Of a stretch of 64,000 nt of DNA, positions 44,464 to 54,905 are shown piece by piece. This DNA is from Sphingomonas rhizophila. Lineage in GTDB: Bacteria > Pseudomonadota > Alphaproteobacteria > Sphingomonadales > Sphingomonadaceae. Numbering within the stretch: position 1 is the stretch's first letter; each line of letters begins with the position of its first letter. The position numbers were made by a program, and so were the translations under genes. Location: positions 1,054,001 to 1,118,000 of the forward strand of contig NZ_CP060717.1 in NCBI RefSeq assembly GCF_014396585.1, read 5' to 3'. The notes beneath the pieces were generated by a model, which saw only the letters and a program-made list of their open reading frames with translations, was not told the origin of the DNA and ran no database searches.

Positions 44464-46550
44464 ATGTCCAGCATGAGAAAAGCCGGAGTCGCCACTGCAT
44501 TGTTGACCACGGCAACCGCCATTGCCGCGACTGCCGCCGCACAGTCGATGGGAGGTCGTCCGCCGCTCGAGATCAATCTGCCTTCCGAGACCCCGGCCCC
44601 GGCCCGCGTGTTCACGCCAGCTCCGACCGCCGCCTCGACACCGACGGCCATGACCGGCGGCGGCAACCAGAGCTTTGCGCCGTACGTCGCGAGTTCCAGC
44701 GTCGGTGCGGCCATCTCCGAATGGCGCCGGCTTCGGCAAAGCGAAGGACATTCTTTTTCGACCTACGCCTATTTCCTGAACGCCAACCCGGGCTTTCCCG
44801 GCGAGAGCGCCATGCGGCGTTCCGCGGAAAGGAACATGCGCCCGGGCGAACAGCCTTCGCTCGTCATCGCCTTTTTCCGCACCGACAAGCCGCTGACCGG
44901 CAATGGCTGGGCGCGTCTCGCGGAATCGCAACAGGCGCTTGGCCGTCATGCCGAAGCTCTTTCCAGCGCCAGGGCTGCGCTCGCGACCAGCGATCTCAGC
45001 ATCGTCGATGAAGGTTCGCTCGTGTCCCGCTTCCCGGGCCGTTTCCTGACCACTGACTATGATCGCCGCCTCGACGCCCTGCTCGCCGATCGCAAGGTTG
45101 GCGACGCATCGCGACTGTTAGGCTCCGTCAGCCCGGCTCGCCGGGCGACCTTCCAGGCGAGGCTCGCGATGTTGCAGCGCTCGCCGGATGCCGAAGCAAT
45201 GTTCTCGCCGGTCGCCGGCCAGGTAAGTAGCGACGCCGGCCTGCTCATCGACCGCCTCCGCTATCTTCGGGACAATGGCGGCGAAGCTGCGGCCCGCGCC
45301 CTTGCCGCCCGGCCGCATGCCTTCACGTACCGACCGGCCAACGTCGAAAAATATTACGAGCTGATGCTGATCCTGGCCCGCGGGCATCCGAGGACGGCCA
45401 GCACCAGACGGCCTACGACATCGGCCGCCAGCTCGACGACAGCCTCCCGCCGGGCGAGTTGCCGAGCCAGCAACGCTATGGCGTCCGCGACGAATATACT
45501 TCGCTGGCGTGGCTCGCCGCCTCCTCCGCACTTCGGATCGGCCGCCCGGCTTCGGCGATGACGCTGTTCGACAAGTACGCGAACGGCGGCAAGTCGCTGC
45601 AGGTAGCGAGCAAGGGCTATTACTGGGCGGGCCGCGCAGCGTTGCAGGCAGGCCAACTTGCCGACTCCAACCGCTATTTCGAGCGGGCGGCAGTCTCCCC
45701 CGACCAGTTCTACGGCCAGTTGGCGCTGGAACGGCTTGGCCGCAAGGTGCCGGCTCCCGGGGGCCTGCCGACATTGCTCGTTACGGACGCCCAGCGTGTC
45801 GCTTTCCAGAACAAGCGCCTCGTCGCCGCTGTTCGCCAGCTCGGCATGCAGGGACAGCGCTCGGACCAGACTCTCTTCATTCGGGCCTTGTCCGATGCGC
45901 TCGACAATGACGGCGAGCGTGTCCTGGCCGTCCAGCTGGCCAACTACATCAGCCGCCCCGACCTGGCGGTTTGGACCGCGCGCGCCGCGCGGAACCAGGG
46001 ATCGAACTTCTACTATCGTGCGGCCTACCCGACCCACAACTTCGCCGCCTCGACCGGAAGGGTGTGGTCCCTCGCGCACGGCATTACTCGCCAGGAATCG
46101 AGCTTCGACCGCGACGTTGTCAGCCACGCCAATGCCCATGGCATGATGCAGGTCGTGCCGAGTACCGGGCGCGAACAGGCGGGCAAGATGGGGATTGCCT
46201 TCGATACTTCCCGATTGACCAGCGATCCGGCGTTCAACGTGATGATCGGCACCGCTTACTTCCAGCGGCTCCTGAACAATTACGGCGGCAGCTATCCGCT
46301 GGCCGTCGCCGCCTACAACGCCGGCCCGGGCAACGTTCGCAAGTGGCTAAACCGATATGGCGACCCGCGAACCTCGGGACGCGACGTGCTGACCTGGATC
46401 GAGGCGATCCCGTTCGACGAGACCCGCGGCTATGTGCAGCGTGTCCTCGAGAACAGCGTCGTCTACGACACGATCAACCCGACCATGCCGCCTGCGTCGG
46501 GTAGCGTTCACCTGTCGTCCTACCTCGGCAAGACCGCCCGGCCGGGCTGA
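44464..46550 (+). CDS. Soluble-type lytic transglycosylase (Slt70-like), frameshifted
   Basis: An exported murein lytic transglycosylase, 695 residues after repair. A signal peptide (MRKAGVATALLTTATAIAAT, then AAAQ) precedes a Pro/Thr linker, a long helical U-shaped region (about 110-480) and a GH23 domain with catalytic Glu in HGITRQESSFDRD, ANAHGMMQVVP and AAYNAGPGNVRKW. It cleaves glycan strands with 1,6-anhydro ends. The frame breaks in the GGG at 45382-45384; adding one G gives LILARGASEDGQHQTAYDIG. Start ATG 44464 or 44473. greB starts inside its stop codon. Confidence 0.92.
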
Positions 46551-47047
46551 TGAGCGACGACCGGCGGCCGCCGCGCTTCATTACGCCGGACGGCATGGCG
46601 CGGCTGCGCGCAGAGTATGATCAGTTATTCGGGGTCGAACGCCCCAAGCTGGTCGACACCATCGCTTGGGCGGCCGACAACGGCGACCGGTCCGAAAACG
46701 GCGATTACATCTATGGCCGCAAGCGCCTCCGCGAGATCGACCGCCGTCTTGGCTACCTGTCGAAAGCGATGAAGGGCGCAAAGGTGGTCGACCCGGCGTC
46801 TCAGCGCGAGCGCGATACCGTCCGCTTCGGCGCGACGGTCGAATTGGCCGACGAGGATGACAATCGGCGAATCATCACGCTGGTCGGCGAGGACGAGTCC
46901 GATGCCGACCAGGGCCGGGTCAGCTGGGCCGCGCCGATCGCCCGGGCGCTGATCGGCGCAAGGGTCGGCGACGAGCGCATCGTGCGCCTGCCTTCGGGTG
47001 AAAAGAGCTACGAACTGATGGCGATCCGCTACCCGGAGCCAGGCTAG
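46550..47047 (+). CDS. greB: Transcription elongation factor GreB
   Basis: A 165-residue transcript-cleavage factor that rescues backtracked RNA polymerase. The N-terminal coiled coil holds ITPDGMARLRAEYDQLFG and ENGDYIYGRKRLREIDRRLG, where the acidic tip is DNGDRSENGD. YGRKRLREID is the GreB rather than GreA form. The FKBP-like C-domain contains GATVELADEDDNRRIITLVG. It overlaps the transglycosylase stop by one base and the convergent PPK2-type gene's uncorrected end. Confidence 0.93.
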   Translation: MSDDRRPPRFITPDGMARLRAEYDQLFGVERPKLVDTIAWAADNGDRSENGDYIYGRKRLREIDRRLGYLSKAMKGAKVVDPASQRERDTVRFGATVELADEDDNRRIITLVGEDESDADQGRVSWAAPIARALIGARVGDERIVRLPSGEKSYELMAIRYPEPG

Positions 47048-47050
47048 CCT

Positions 47051-47817
47051 TCAGGCCTGCTTCTGGCTCGGGAAGGATACGACATTCTCCCCGTCCGCTG
47101 GCGGATCCTTGGGATGGCCTTTTCCAGGCCGGCCGTGATTTCCTGCAGGAAGGCGATCTGGCGCGAGGCGCTATCGTTGGCGTCGACCACCCTCCACGGC
47201 GCCCAGCGCGTATCGGTCTGCGCGAACATGTCCTCGACCAGTGGCAGTGACGCTTCGCGCTTCTCGGCACGGCTGAATTCGTCAGGACCGACCAGCGAAC
47301 GGGTCCAGGGATCGGCCTGCCGTGAGCGTAGCCGGGCTAACTGGGTATCCCCGGTGACATGCAGGAACAGCTTGAGAATCAGCGTGCCATGATCGTGCTG
47401 CTGAGATTCGAATTCGTTGACCTCGTCCATCGCGCGGATCCACTCGCGCTCGCTCAGCTCCCCGTCCAGCCGCCGGTCGATCGCCCGACGATAGTAGCTG
47501 GGCAGGAACACCGTCGCTTCGCCCGATACCGGCAGGCCATTCCAATAGGGAGCGAGCCAATGGCGCCCATTGTTGCTGGGCATGCGCGACGGGCAGCGGA
47601 CATTGACCTGGCACGGGTCCCATGCCGCCATCAGTCCGCGCAGCGCATCGCGCTTACCCGATGCCGCCCAACCCTCGACGATCAGCATTATCCGCTTTCC
47701 GTGGGCAATCTGCGCGCGCTGGAGATGCCCCAGCCGGTCCTGAAGCGCGGTGAGCGCTTCGGCATGGTTCCCGGCGAACGGCTCCCCTCGTTCAAAATCG
47801 GTTAAATCGATCGGCAC
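47051..47817 (-). CDS. PPK2-family polyphosphate kinase-like protein, variant Walker A, frameshifted near the end
   Basis: A 255-residue (after repair) PPK2-fold protein; the family moves phosphate between polyphosphate and nucleotides. The P-loop is LIVEGWAASGKRDALRG (about 46-62). Active family members normally read EGWDAAGKGG or GRDAAGKGG, so the catalytic Asp is Ala here. RHWLAPYWNGLP, YYRRAIDRRLDGEL and FLHVTGDTQLARLRSRQADP are family-like. The deposited C-terminus is out of frame; one base added to GGG (47111-47113) gives DPPADGENVVSFPSQKQA and a TGA at 47051. Activity is uncertain because of the P-loop. Confidence 0.78.
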
Positions 47818-47838
47818 ATCACTGGCGTAACCGAACCG

Positions 47839-47873
47839 AAAATCATCCGCAATCGCGCGATCGATTGCGGATG
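47839..47873 (-). terminator. Rho-independent terminator of aspS
   Basis: The arms CATCCGCAATCG (47844-47855) and CGATTGCGGATG (47862-47873) form a perfect 12-base stem over CGCGAT. On the minus strand the stem is followed by ATTTTC. It sits seven bases after the aspS stop codon and in front of the PPK2-like gene's start. Confidence 0.8.
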
Positions 47874-47879
47874 GGACAG

Positions 47880-49667
47880 TCAGGGCTTGGGCGCGCCGTC
47901 GGCGACGATGCGGATCGACAATTCCTTCAGCTGCTTCGACGTAACCTCGGCGGGCGCGTTCATCAGAAGGTCCTCCGCCTTCTGGTTCATCGGGAAGACG
48001 ATGACCTCGCGAATGTTCGGCTCATCGGCCAATAGCATCACGATCCGGTCGATGCCGGGCGCCGAACCGCCGTGCGGCGGGGCGCCATATTTGAACGCGC
48101 CGATCATGCCTGGGAAGTTGGTGTCGACTTCCTCGCGCGTGTAGCCGGCGATCTCGAACGCCTTGTACATGATGTCCGGGCGGTGGTTACGGATCGCGCC
48201 CGAGCTCAGTTCCACGCCGTTGCAGACGATGTCGTACTGCCACGCCAGAATATCGAGCGGGTCCTTGCCCTCTAGCGCCTCCATCCCGCCCTGCGGCATC
48301 GAGAAAGGATTGTGGCTGAAGTCGATCTTCTTCTGATCGTCATTATATTCGAACATCGGAAAGTCGACGATCCAGCAGAATCGGAACGCGCCCTTCTCGA
48401 TCAGGTCGAGTTGTTCGGCGACCCGGGTGCGCGCCAGGCCTGCCAGCTTGGCCGCGTCTGCTTCCTTGCCGGCGGCGAAGAAGATGCCGTCGTCCGGACC
48501 AAGGCCCATCGCCTCGGCGATCCGGTCCATGCCTTCGCTGCCGTGATTCTTGGCGATCGGACCGCCCCACTCCCCGCCCTTGCGGGTGGCGTAACCGAGC
48601 CCGGCGAACCCTTCTCCGCGCGCCCACTCGTTCATGTCATCGAAGAACTTCCGGCTCTTCTCGGCGGTGCCCGGCGCCGCAAGCGCGCGAACCTTCATGC
48701 CCTTGTCGACCATACCCGCGAACAGCCCAAAGCCCGACCCGGCGAAATGGTCGCCAACGTCGTGAATCAGGATGGGGTTGCGAAGGTCCGGCTTGTCGCT
48801 GCCATACTTCAGGATCGCGTCCTTGTAGGCAATGCGCGGATATTCACCCGCCGGAGTCACCGACCGCTCACCGGCGAATTCGGCGAACACGCCCGAGAGG
48901 ACCGGCTCGATCGCCGCGAAGACGTCGTCCTGAGTGACGAAGCTCATCTCGAAATCAAGCTGGTAGAATTCGCCCGGGCTGCGGTCGGCGCGAGCGTCCT
49001 CGTCGCGGAAGCAGGGGGCGATCTGGAAATAGCGGTCGAAGCCGGCGACCATCAGCAACTGCTTGAACATCTGCGGCGCCTGCGGGAGCGCGTAGAACTT
49101 GCCCGGATGAACCCGGCTCGGGACTAGATAGTCGCGCGCACCTTCCGGCGACGACGCGGTCAGGATCGGAGTCTGGAACTCGGTGAAGCCCTGGTCGATC
49201 ATCCGGCGGCGGATCGAGGCGATCACCTTTGACCGCAGCAGGATGTTGGCGTGCAGCCGCTCCCGCCGAAGGTCGAGGTAGCGGTACTTGAGGCGGATTT
49301 CCTCGGGATAGTCCTGCTCTCCGGCTACCGGCATCGGCAGTTCGGCGGCGGACGACTGGACTTCGACCTGGCGAGCGATGACTTCGATGTCCCCGGTCGC
49401 CAGCTTGGCATTCACCGCCCCGCCCTCGCGAGCGACGACGTCGCCCGTAATCGTCACCACCGATTCGGCACGCAGCGAATCGAGCAGCTTAAGCGCATCG
49501 CTCCCCGCCGCCGCCACGACCTGGGTGAGCCCGTAGTGGTCACGAAGGTCGATGAACAAAACGCCGCCATGGTCGCGCTTGCGATGGATCCAGCCCGACA
49601 GCTTGACGGACGAGCCGACATCGGTGGCGCGCAGGTCAGCGCAAGTGTGCGTACGGTAGGCGTGCAT
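47880..49667 (-). CDS. aspS: Aspartyl-tRNA synthetase
   Basis: A class II synthetase of bacterial type, 595 residues. The anticodon-binding OB fold starts at [20 protein letters not shown] and [20 protein letters not shown]; motif 2 is [20 protein letters not shown] and motif 3 is [20 protein letters not shown]. Between motifs 2 and 3 lies the GAD domain. ATG 49667 is used; the frame upstream is not synthetase-like. Whether it is discriminating or charges tRNA-Asn too cannot be read here. It is followed by a hairpin terminator. Confidence 0.96.
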   Translation of the reverse strand: MHAYRTHTCADLRATDVGSSVKLSGWIHRKRDHGGVLFIDLRDHYGLTQVVAAAGSDALKLLDSLRAESVVTITGDVVAREGGAVNAKLATGDIEVIARQVEVQSSAAELPMPVAGEQDYPEEIRLKYRYLDLRRERLHANILLRSKVIASIRRRMIDQGFTEFQTPILTASSPEGARDYLVPSRVHPGKFYALPQAPQMFKQLLMVAGFDRYFQIAPCFRDEDARADRSPGEFYQLDFEMSFVTQDDVFAAIEPVLSGVFAEFAGERSVTPAGEYPRIAYKDAILKYGSDKPDLRNPILIHDVGDHFAGSGFGLFAGMVDKGMKVRALAAPGTAEKSRKFFDDMNEWARGEGFAGLGYATRKGGEWGGPIAKNHGSEGMDRIAEAMGLGPDDGIFFAAGKEADAAKLAGLARTRVAEQLDLIEKGAFRFCWIVDFPMFEYNDDQKKIDFSHNPFSMPQGGMEALEGKDPLDILAWQYDIVCNGVELSSGAIRNHRPDIMYKAFEIAGYTREEVDTNFPGMIGAFKYGAPPHGGSAPGIDRIVMLLADEPNIREVIVFPMNQKAEDLLMNAPAEVTSKQLKELSIRIVADGAPKP

Positions 49668-49776
49668 CGGTAAGCTCGCAGAAAGATTGGCAGGAAGGCG
49701 GAAATTTCGCCGGGCCGCTTCACCTTGGGAGGTTCGCTTTGTCAAGGCGCGCGCACCTCGCTATGGCCCGCGCAAC

Positions 49777-50976
49777 ATGAAAATCCACAAGCTGATCACC
49801 AAGTCCGACGAACTCAAATCCCTGGTCGAGCGTCTTTCTACCCACGACTTCGTCGCGGTCGACACCGAGTTCATGCGGGAGAACACTTACTGGCCGGAGC
49901 TCTGCCTGCTGCAGATTGCCAGTGTCGAGGAAGCCGCGGCGATCGATCCGCTGGCCGACGGGCTCGACATGCAGCCGCTGCTCGACCTGCTGGTCGACAA
50001 CGACGAGGTACTGAAAGTCTTCCACGCCGGTGGTCAGGACCTCGAAATCGTCCACAACCTGACCGGCAAGCTGCCGGTGCCGCTGTTCGACACGCAGGTC
50101 GCGGCCATGGCGCTCGGCTATGGCGAGCAGATCGGCTACTCGAACCTCGTCGAAAGCATGCTGGGCCATAGCCTCGACAAGGGTGCGCGCTTCACGGACT
50201 GGTCGCGCCGCCCGCTCGACAAGCGCCAGATCGACTATGCCATCGCCGACGTCACCCACCTCGCGACGATCTTCCCGAAGATGGTGGCCAAGCTCCGCAA
50301 GACCGGACGCGGCGACTGGCTCGATGACGAGATGGAGCGCCTGGCCGATCCGTCGAGCTTTGCCTTCGCCCCCGAAGACGCCTGGAAGCGGCTCAAGCTG
50401 CCGACGCGCAACCCGGCTGTTCTGGGCCGATTGAAAGCGCTTGCCGCATGGCGGGAATCGGAAGCGCGGGGCAAGAACCTGCCGCGCGGCCGGATCGTCA
50501 AGGACGATACGCTCGCTGAGCTCGCGTCTCATCCGCCCAAGACGCAGGACGATCTCGGCAAGGTGCGCGGACTTTCGGCAGGCTGGCGTGGCAACGACAT
50601 CGGCGCCCGGTTGATGTCGGCCTTGGGCACGGCCGAGCCGCTCGGGGTCGATGACCTCCCCAGTCGCGAACCGCGCCGCCCCGGCCTGACCAAGGACGGG
50701 GCGCTGGTCAGCGACCTGTTGAAACTGCTGCTCAAGATCCGCGCGAAGGAAGTTGGAGTTGCGTCCAAATTGATTGCGAGGACCGACGAGATCGAGGCGT
50801 TGGCGGCCGGCGTTCGCTCCGACCTCGGAATCCTGTCGGGCTGGCGATTCGAGCAATTCGGCCGCGACGCGCTCGCCCTCGTCGAGGGTCAACTCGCCTT
50901 CGCGATCGAAAACGGCAAGCTCAAGATGACACGGGCAGCGGCGTCCGTGGAACCGGAGCCCGCCCCGCAGGATTGA
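49777..50976 (+). CDS. rnd: Ribonuclease D
   Basis: A 399-residue DEDD-family 3'-5' exoribonuclease for tRNA and small-RNA maturation. The exonuclease motifs are AVDTEFMREN (Exo I), FHAGGQDLEIV (Exo II) and YAIADVTHLATIFP (Exo III); an HRDC domain (NPAVLGRLKALAAWRESEAR) follows at about residue 215. A possible promoter TTGTCA-N16-CTATGG ends only about 15 bases before ATG 49777, so the leader may be very short. It is divergent from aspS with 109 bases between. Confidence 0.92.
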   Translation: MKIHKLITKSDELKSLVERLSTHDFVAVDTEFMRENTYWPELCLLQIASVEEAAAIDPLADGLDMQPLLDLLVDNDEVLKVFHAGGQDLEIVHNLTGKLPVPLFDTQVAAMALGYGEQIGYSNLVESMLGHSLDKGARFTDWSRRPLDKRQIDYAIADVTHLATIFPKMVAKLRKTGRGDWLDDEMERLADPSSFAFAPEDAWKRLKLPTRNPAVLGRLKALAAWRESEARGKNLPRGRIVKDDTLAELASHPPKTQDDLGKVRGLSAGWRGNDIGARLMSALGTAEPLGVDDLPSREPRRPGLTKDGALVSDLLKLLLKIRAKEVGVASKLIARTDEIEALAAGVRSDLGILSGWRFEQFGRDALALVEGQLAFAIENGKLKMTRAAASVEPEPAPQD

Positions 50977-51003
50977 GCCCCCAATGTCCTTGTGGAGCAC
51001 TTC

Positions 51004-51306
51004 ATGCGTGTTGCCGGTTCGATTTTCTTCATCACCTTGTCGCTCGCGGCCTGCGCGGCCGTGACGCCGACCAGCGATCCGGCGATCCCGCCCGCTCTTG
51101 ACGGCAGTTGCAGCAATGACGCGTTGGGTGCCTTTGTTGGGCAAAAGGCGACTCAGGACCTCGGCACGCAGATGCTTGCCGCGTCGGGCGCGCGGACTCT
51201 CCGCTGGGTGCCGCATGGCGCGATGGTGACCATGGAATACCGGGCGGACCGACTGACGGTTCGGCTCGACCCGGCCAACAAGGTGCTGTCCGCTTCCTGC
51301 GGCTAG
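51004..51306 (+). CDS. Peptidase inhibitor I78-like lipoprotein
   Basis: A 100-residue exported protein. The start MRVAGSIFFITLSLAACAAV is a lipoprotein signal with lipobox LAAC. The rest matches the inhibitor I78 family: CSNDALGAFVGQKATQDLG, then GARTLRWVPHGAMVTMEY, RADRLTVRLDP and a final SCG. Members inhibit serine peptidases of the elastase type in fungi; in bacteria this is not well established. An alternative GTG at 50992 would add four residues. It is convergent with ppx. Confidence 0.78.
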   Translation: MRVAGSIFFITLSLAACAAVTPTSDPAIPPALDGSCSNDALGAFVGQKATQDLGTQMLAASGARTLRWVPHGAMVTMEYRADRLTVRLDPANKVLSASCG

Positions 51307-52762
51307 GCGATCACCGCTTCAGTCTCCCGACCGAGCGATACGCCGAGCTGCTTTAATCGCCTGTCCACCGCTTCCGCGTGCAGTTCGGCGCTTCGTGGCG
51401 CGATCGTCAGCACGATCTTGCCCTTCTTCAGCGCCAGTGACGTCCGTCGAAGGACCGGTTCCGTTCCTGCCGAAAGGCGCTGGGCCAGGCGGAGGGCGCG
51501 CCCCCACGCTACCGCTCGCTTCTCTTCCTCCGGACCGAGCAGCGACGCGATCGACGACGGAGCCGTGTCGCCGCCGAACGCCGTGCACAAGGTGCGGCCG
51601 AGGATCGCTCGCCCGCGCGCATCGATGCCCACCCAATTGCCGTGGATGGCAAGGTCGACGGCGCGTTCGGCCCGGTAGTCGGGATGGGCATTCCAGGCGA
51701 TATCGCCGAGCAGGCAGGCGGCCAGTCTCAACCGCTTGGCGTCATGATCATCGTCGAGGAACAGCGGCGCAATCCATTGATCCAGCGCCGCGCCATGATC
51801 GCCGAACCTGCCCAGGCGCTCGCCAATTTCCAGCGCCGCCGCAAGCAACGGGTCTTCGGCACGAGTGGCGGCATCGAGGTCGCGATAGAGCAATCCCTCG
51901 CGAAGGCCGAACGCGGAAATGACGGTCCGCTTGGGACCGAGCAACTCGACCATAGTTTCGAGGATCGCAATCGCTGCCGGCATGGCCGCCAGGCGCGTCG
52001 TCGACAGCCCGAAGCGGTCCTTCAGTTCGGCGGTGCTCGACCCGGCGACCACGGCCCCGATCTCCTTGAGCCGCTCGGGCGAAGGACATGCTGGTGAACG
52101 ATCGGCAAGGGATGGCCGCTGCTTCGCAGGTCCAGTTGCCCGAGCGCGCGGAACGAGCCACCGACGAGGTAGAGGGAGTGGCCCCTGGCGGCACTCCCCA
52201 GGCGCGTTCCTTGCAGGCCCTCCGCGATCTGGTTCCGGAGCGCCTTGCGGTCCGGCTCGGCACCGATGCGCAGGACACCGAGCGGCAGGGACACCCCCTC
52301 GCCCGCCGCGTCACGGGCCACACCGACGAGCTCCAGGCTCCCGCCACCGAGGTCGGCAACGACCCCGTTCGCGCGCGGGATCGCCGAGATGACCCCCAGC
52401 CCCGCGAGTTCGGCTTCCTCGGCGCCGGAAAGCAACCGCGGCTTCAGGCCGAGCGCGGTCACCTGCTTCAGAAAGGCCGGACCGTTGCTCGCTTCCCGAA
52501 CCGCCGCGGTCGCCACGGTGTGGATCTTCTTCAGGCCCATCTCGCGGGCCAATCGACGGTAGCGGGCCAGTGCCTCCAGGGTGCGGGCAACCGCGACTTC
52601 ATCGAGCGCACCGTTCTTGGCGAGCCCTTTTCCCAGCGCCGCGGTGATCTTCTCGTTGAACAGGTTGGTCGGCACGCGCGGCGCGCCGCCATAGGCGACG
52701 AAGCGCACCGAGTTGGAGCCGATGTCGATGATCCCCACTGGCTGGAAACGCCGGTCACTCAT
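51303..52762 (-). CDS. ppx: Exopolyphosphatase/GppA phosphatase, frameshifted
   Basis: A Ppx/GppA ASKHA-fold phosphatase hydrolysing polyphosphate or pppGpp, about 486 residues after repair. The N-terminal half has GIIDIGSNSVRFVAYGG, TVATAAVREASNG and GVVADLGGGSLELV; the C-terminal half, in another frame, is an HD-like helical region (RLRLAACLLGDIAWNAHPDY). One base added near GGG 52077-52079 (or AA 52082-52083) restores HVLRPERLKEIGAVVAGSS. It starts within the ppk1 stop codon (ATGA), so the polyphosphate-making and -breaking enzymes are co-translated. Confidence 0.92.
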
Positions 52763-54905
52763 CGAAGGTCACCGATGCCGCGCTGGACGAGGCGAAGCTT
52801 GGGAACCTCCTTGCCGGCGAGCGCATGTCCCCGCCCCGACAGCGACGGGTTGGTCATGAAATATTGGTGTAGGTTGAAGTGCCGCCTGCCAGGTTTGACG
52901 CGCGAGTAACTGCCGTCGGGGCCAAGCGTCCAACTTTGCTCGTTGTCGATCAGGTTGGCGACCATGACCTGGTCGAGGACCTGGGCGTGGACGGTGGCGT
53001 TTTCCAGCGGGAGCAGGAATTCAACGCGCCGATCGAAGTTGCGCGGCATCCAGTCGGCGGAAGAAATGAACACTTTCGCACCCTTGTGCGGCAGCTTGGC
53101 GCCATTGGCGAAGACGAAAATCCGGCTATGCTCCAGGAAGCGACCGACGATCGACTTCACCCGGATGTTGTCCGACAGGCCGGAAACGCCCGGACGAAGG
53201 CAACAAACGCCCCGAACGATCAACTCAATCGTCACGCCGGCGGCACTGGCGGCATAGAGGCGGTCGATGATCGCTGCATCGACCAGGCTGTTCATCTTCG
53301 CCCAGATCGCCGCTGGCTTGCCTTCCTTGGCGTTGGCGATTTCCGCGTCGATCAACGACAGGAATTTTTCACGAAGGTTTCGAGGGCTGAGCGTCAACAG
53401 TTCGAGGCCGCGTGGCTGAACGTAGCCGGTGATCAGGTTGAACAGCTTGGCTGCATCCCGCGCAGCCCGACGCGAAGCGGTGAAGAAGCTGAGATCAGTG
53501 TAAATCTTGGCCGTCGTCGGATGGTAGTTGCCAGTACCGAAGTGGCAGTAGGTCCGCATCCGCTCGCCTTCGCGGCGGATGACCATCGATACCTTGGCGT
53601 GCGTCTTCCATTCGACGAAGCCGTAGATGACCTGAACGCCGGCCCGCTCCAGGCGACTGGCCCACAGGAGATTCTGCTCTTCGTCGAAACGGGCCTTCAG
53701 CTCCACGACCGCCGTCACCGATTTGCCGGCCTCCGCAGCGGCCACCAGCGCATCGACGATCGCCGACTGCTTGCCGGCGCGGTAAAGCGTCTGCTTGATG
53801 GCAACGACGTCAGGGTCCTCCGCGGCCTGGGTCAGGAAGGCCACCACCGCCTCGAAACTTTCGTACGGGTGGTGAATGATGAAATCCTTGGTTCGGATCG
53901 CAGCGAAGCTGTCCCCGCTGCTTTCGAGGATCCGCTCCGGGAACCGCGGGGTGTAAGGGGCGAATTTGAGCTGCGGGAAGTCGATCTCCACCAGCTGGGA
54001 CAGGTCGGTCAGCCCGATCATTCCGGCGCTTTCGGTGACCAGCGCCGACTTTGCGCCAAGACCTTCGCGTACCTGGGCCTCCAGGTCCGGCGGCGTGTCG
54101 GCTGAGAATTCCAGTCGGATGACCCGACCGCGACGGCGGCGCTTGATCGCCGAGCGGAAGTAGCGGACGAGGTCTTCGGCATCCTCCTCCACCTCGATGT
54201 CGCTGTCGCGAAGCAGCCGAAACGCGCCGGACGCCTTGAGCTCGAAACCCGGGAAAAGCTGGTCGAGGTGGGCTTCGATAACGGATTCGATTGCGATGTA
54301 CCTGACCGTCCCCGGCGTTCGGGGAGCCGGATGAACCTCGGCATTGTCGACGGGATCATCAGCAATTCGGTCACTGCTTCCTTGGCCCGGCCATGGGTCA
54401 TCGAGAAGACAAGACTGAAGCCCAGGTTGGGAATGAACGGAAACGGGTGCGCCGGGTCGATCGCCTGCGGAGTCAGCACCGGCAGGATCTGCTCCCGGAC
54501 GTGATCGGTCAGCCATTGCGCTTCGGCCGTCGTCAACTGGCCGGCGGTGATGACTTCGAGCCCTGCCTCGCAAAGCGCCTCACGAAGTACCATCCATTCG
54601 GCCTGCTGGGCGACGACAAGCTGATCGGTTTCGGTGGCGATCGCTTCCAGTTGCTGAGTGGGGGTCCGGCCGTCGGCGGACAGATCCTCGATCCCGCGAA
54701 GTTGCTGACCCGTCAGGCCCGCGACACGAGTCATGAAGAATTCGTCGAGGTTGGACCCGGAGATCGACAGGAAGCGAAGCCGCTCGAGCAGCGGATGCGA
54801 CGGGTTCGTCGCCTCTTCCAGCACCCGCAGGTTGAAACTCAGCCACGAGAGCTCGCGATTGAAGAAGCGCGAAGGATCAGTGGCGATGATCGCGGTCTTG
54901 GTCAT
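52759..54905 (-). CDS. ppk1: Polyphosphate kinase 1, frameshifted
   Basis: Makes long-chain polyphosphate from ATP; 715 residues after repair. The N-domain begins RFFNRELSWLSFNLRVLEEA; the catalytic part includes IHHPYESFEAVVAFL, KQTLYRAGKQSAIVDALVAA, the autophosphorylated-His region THAKVSMVIRREGERMRTYC and HFGTGNYHPTTAKIYTDLSF. The frame is broken at CCCC 54310-54313; one more base joins FIRLPER to GTVRYIAIESVIEAHL. Overlap with ppx (ATGA) and hdaA (four bases) shows tight operon structure. Confidence 0.94.
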
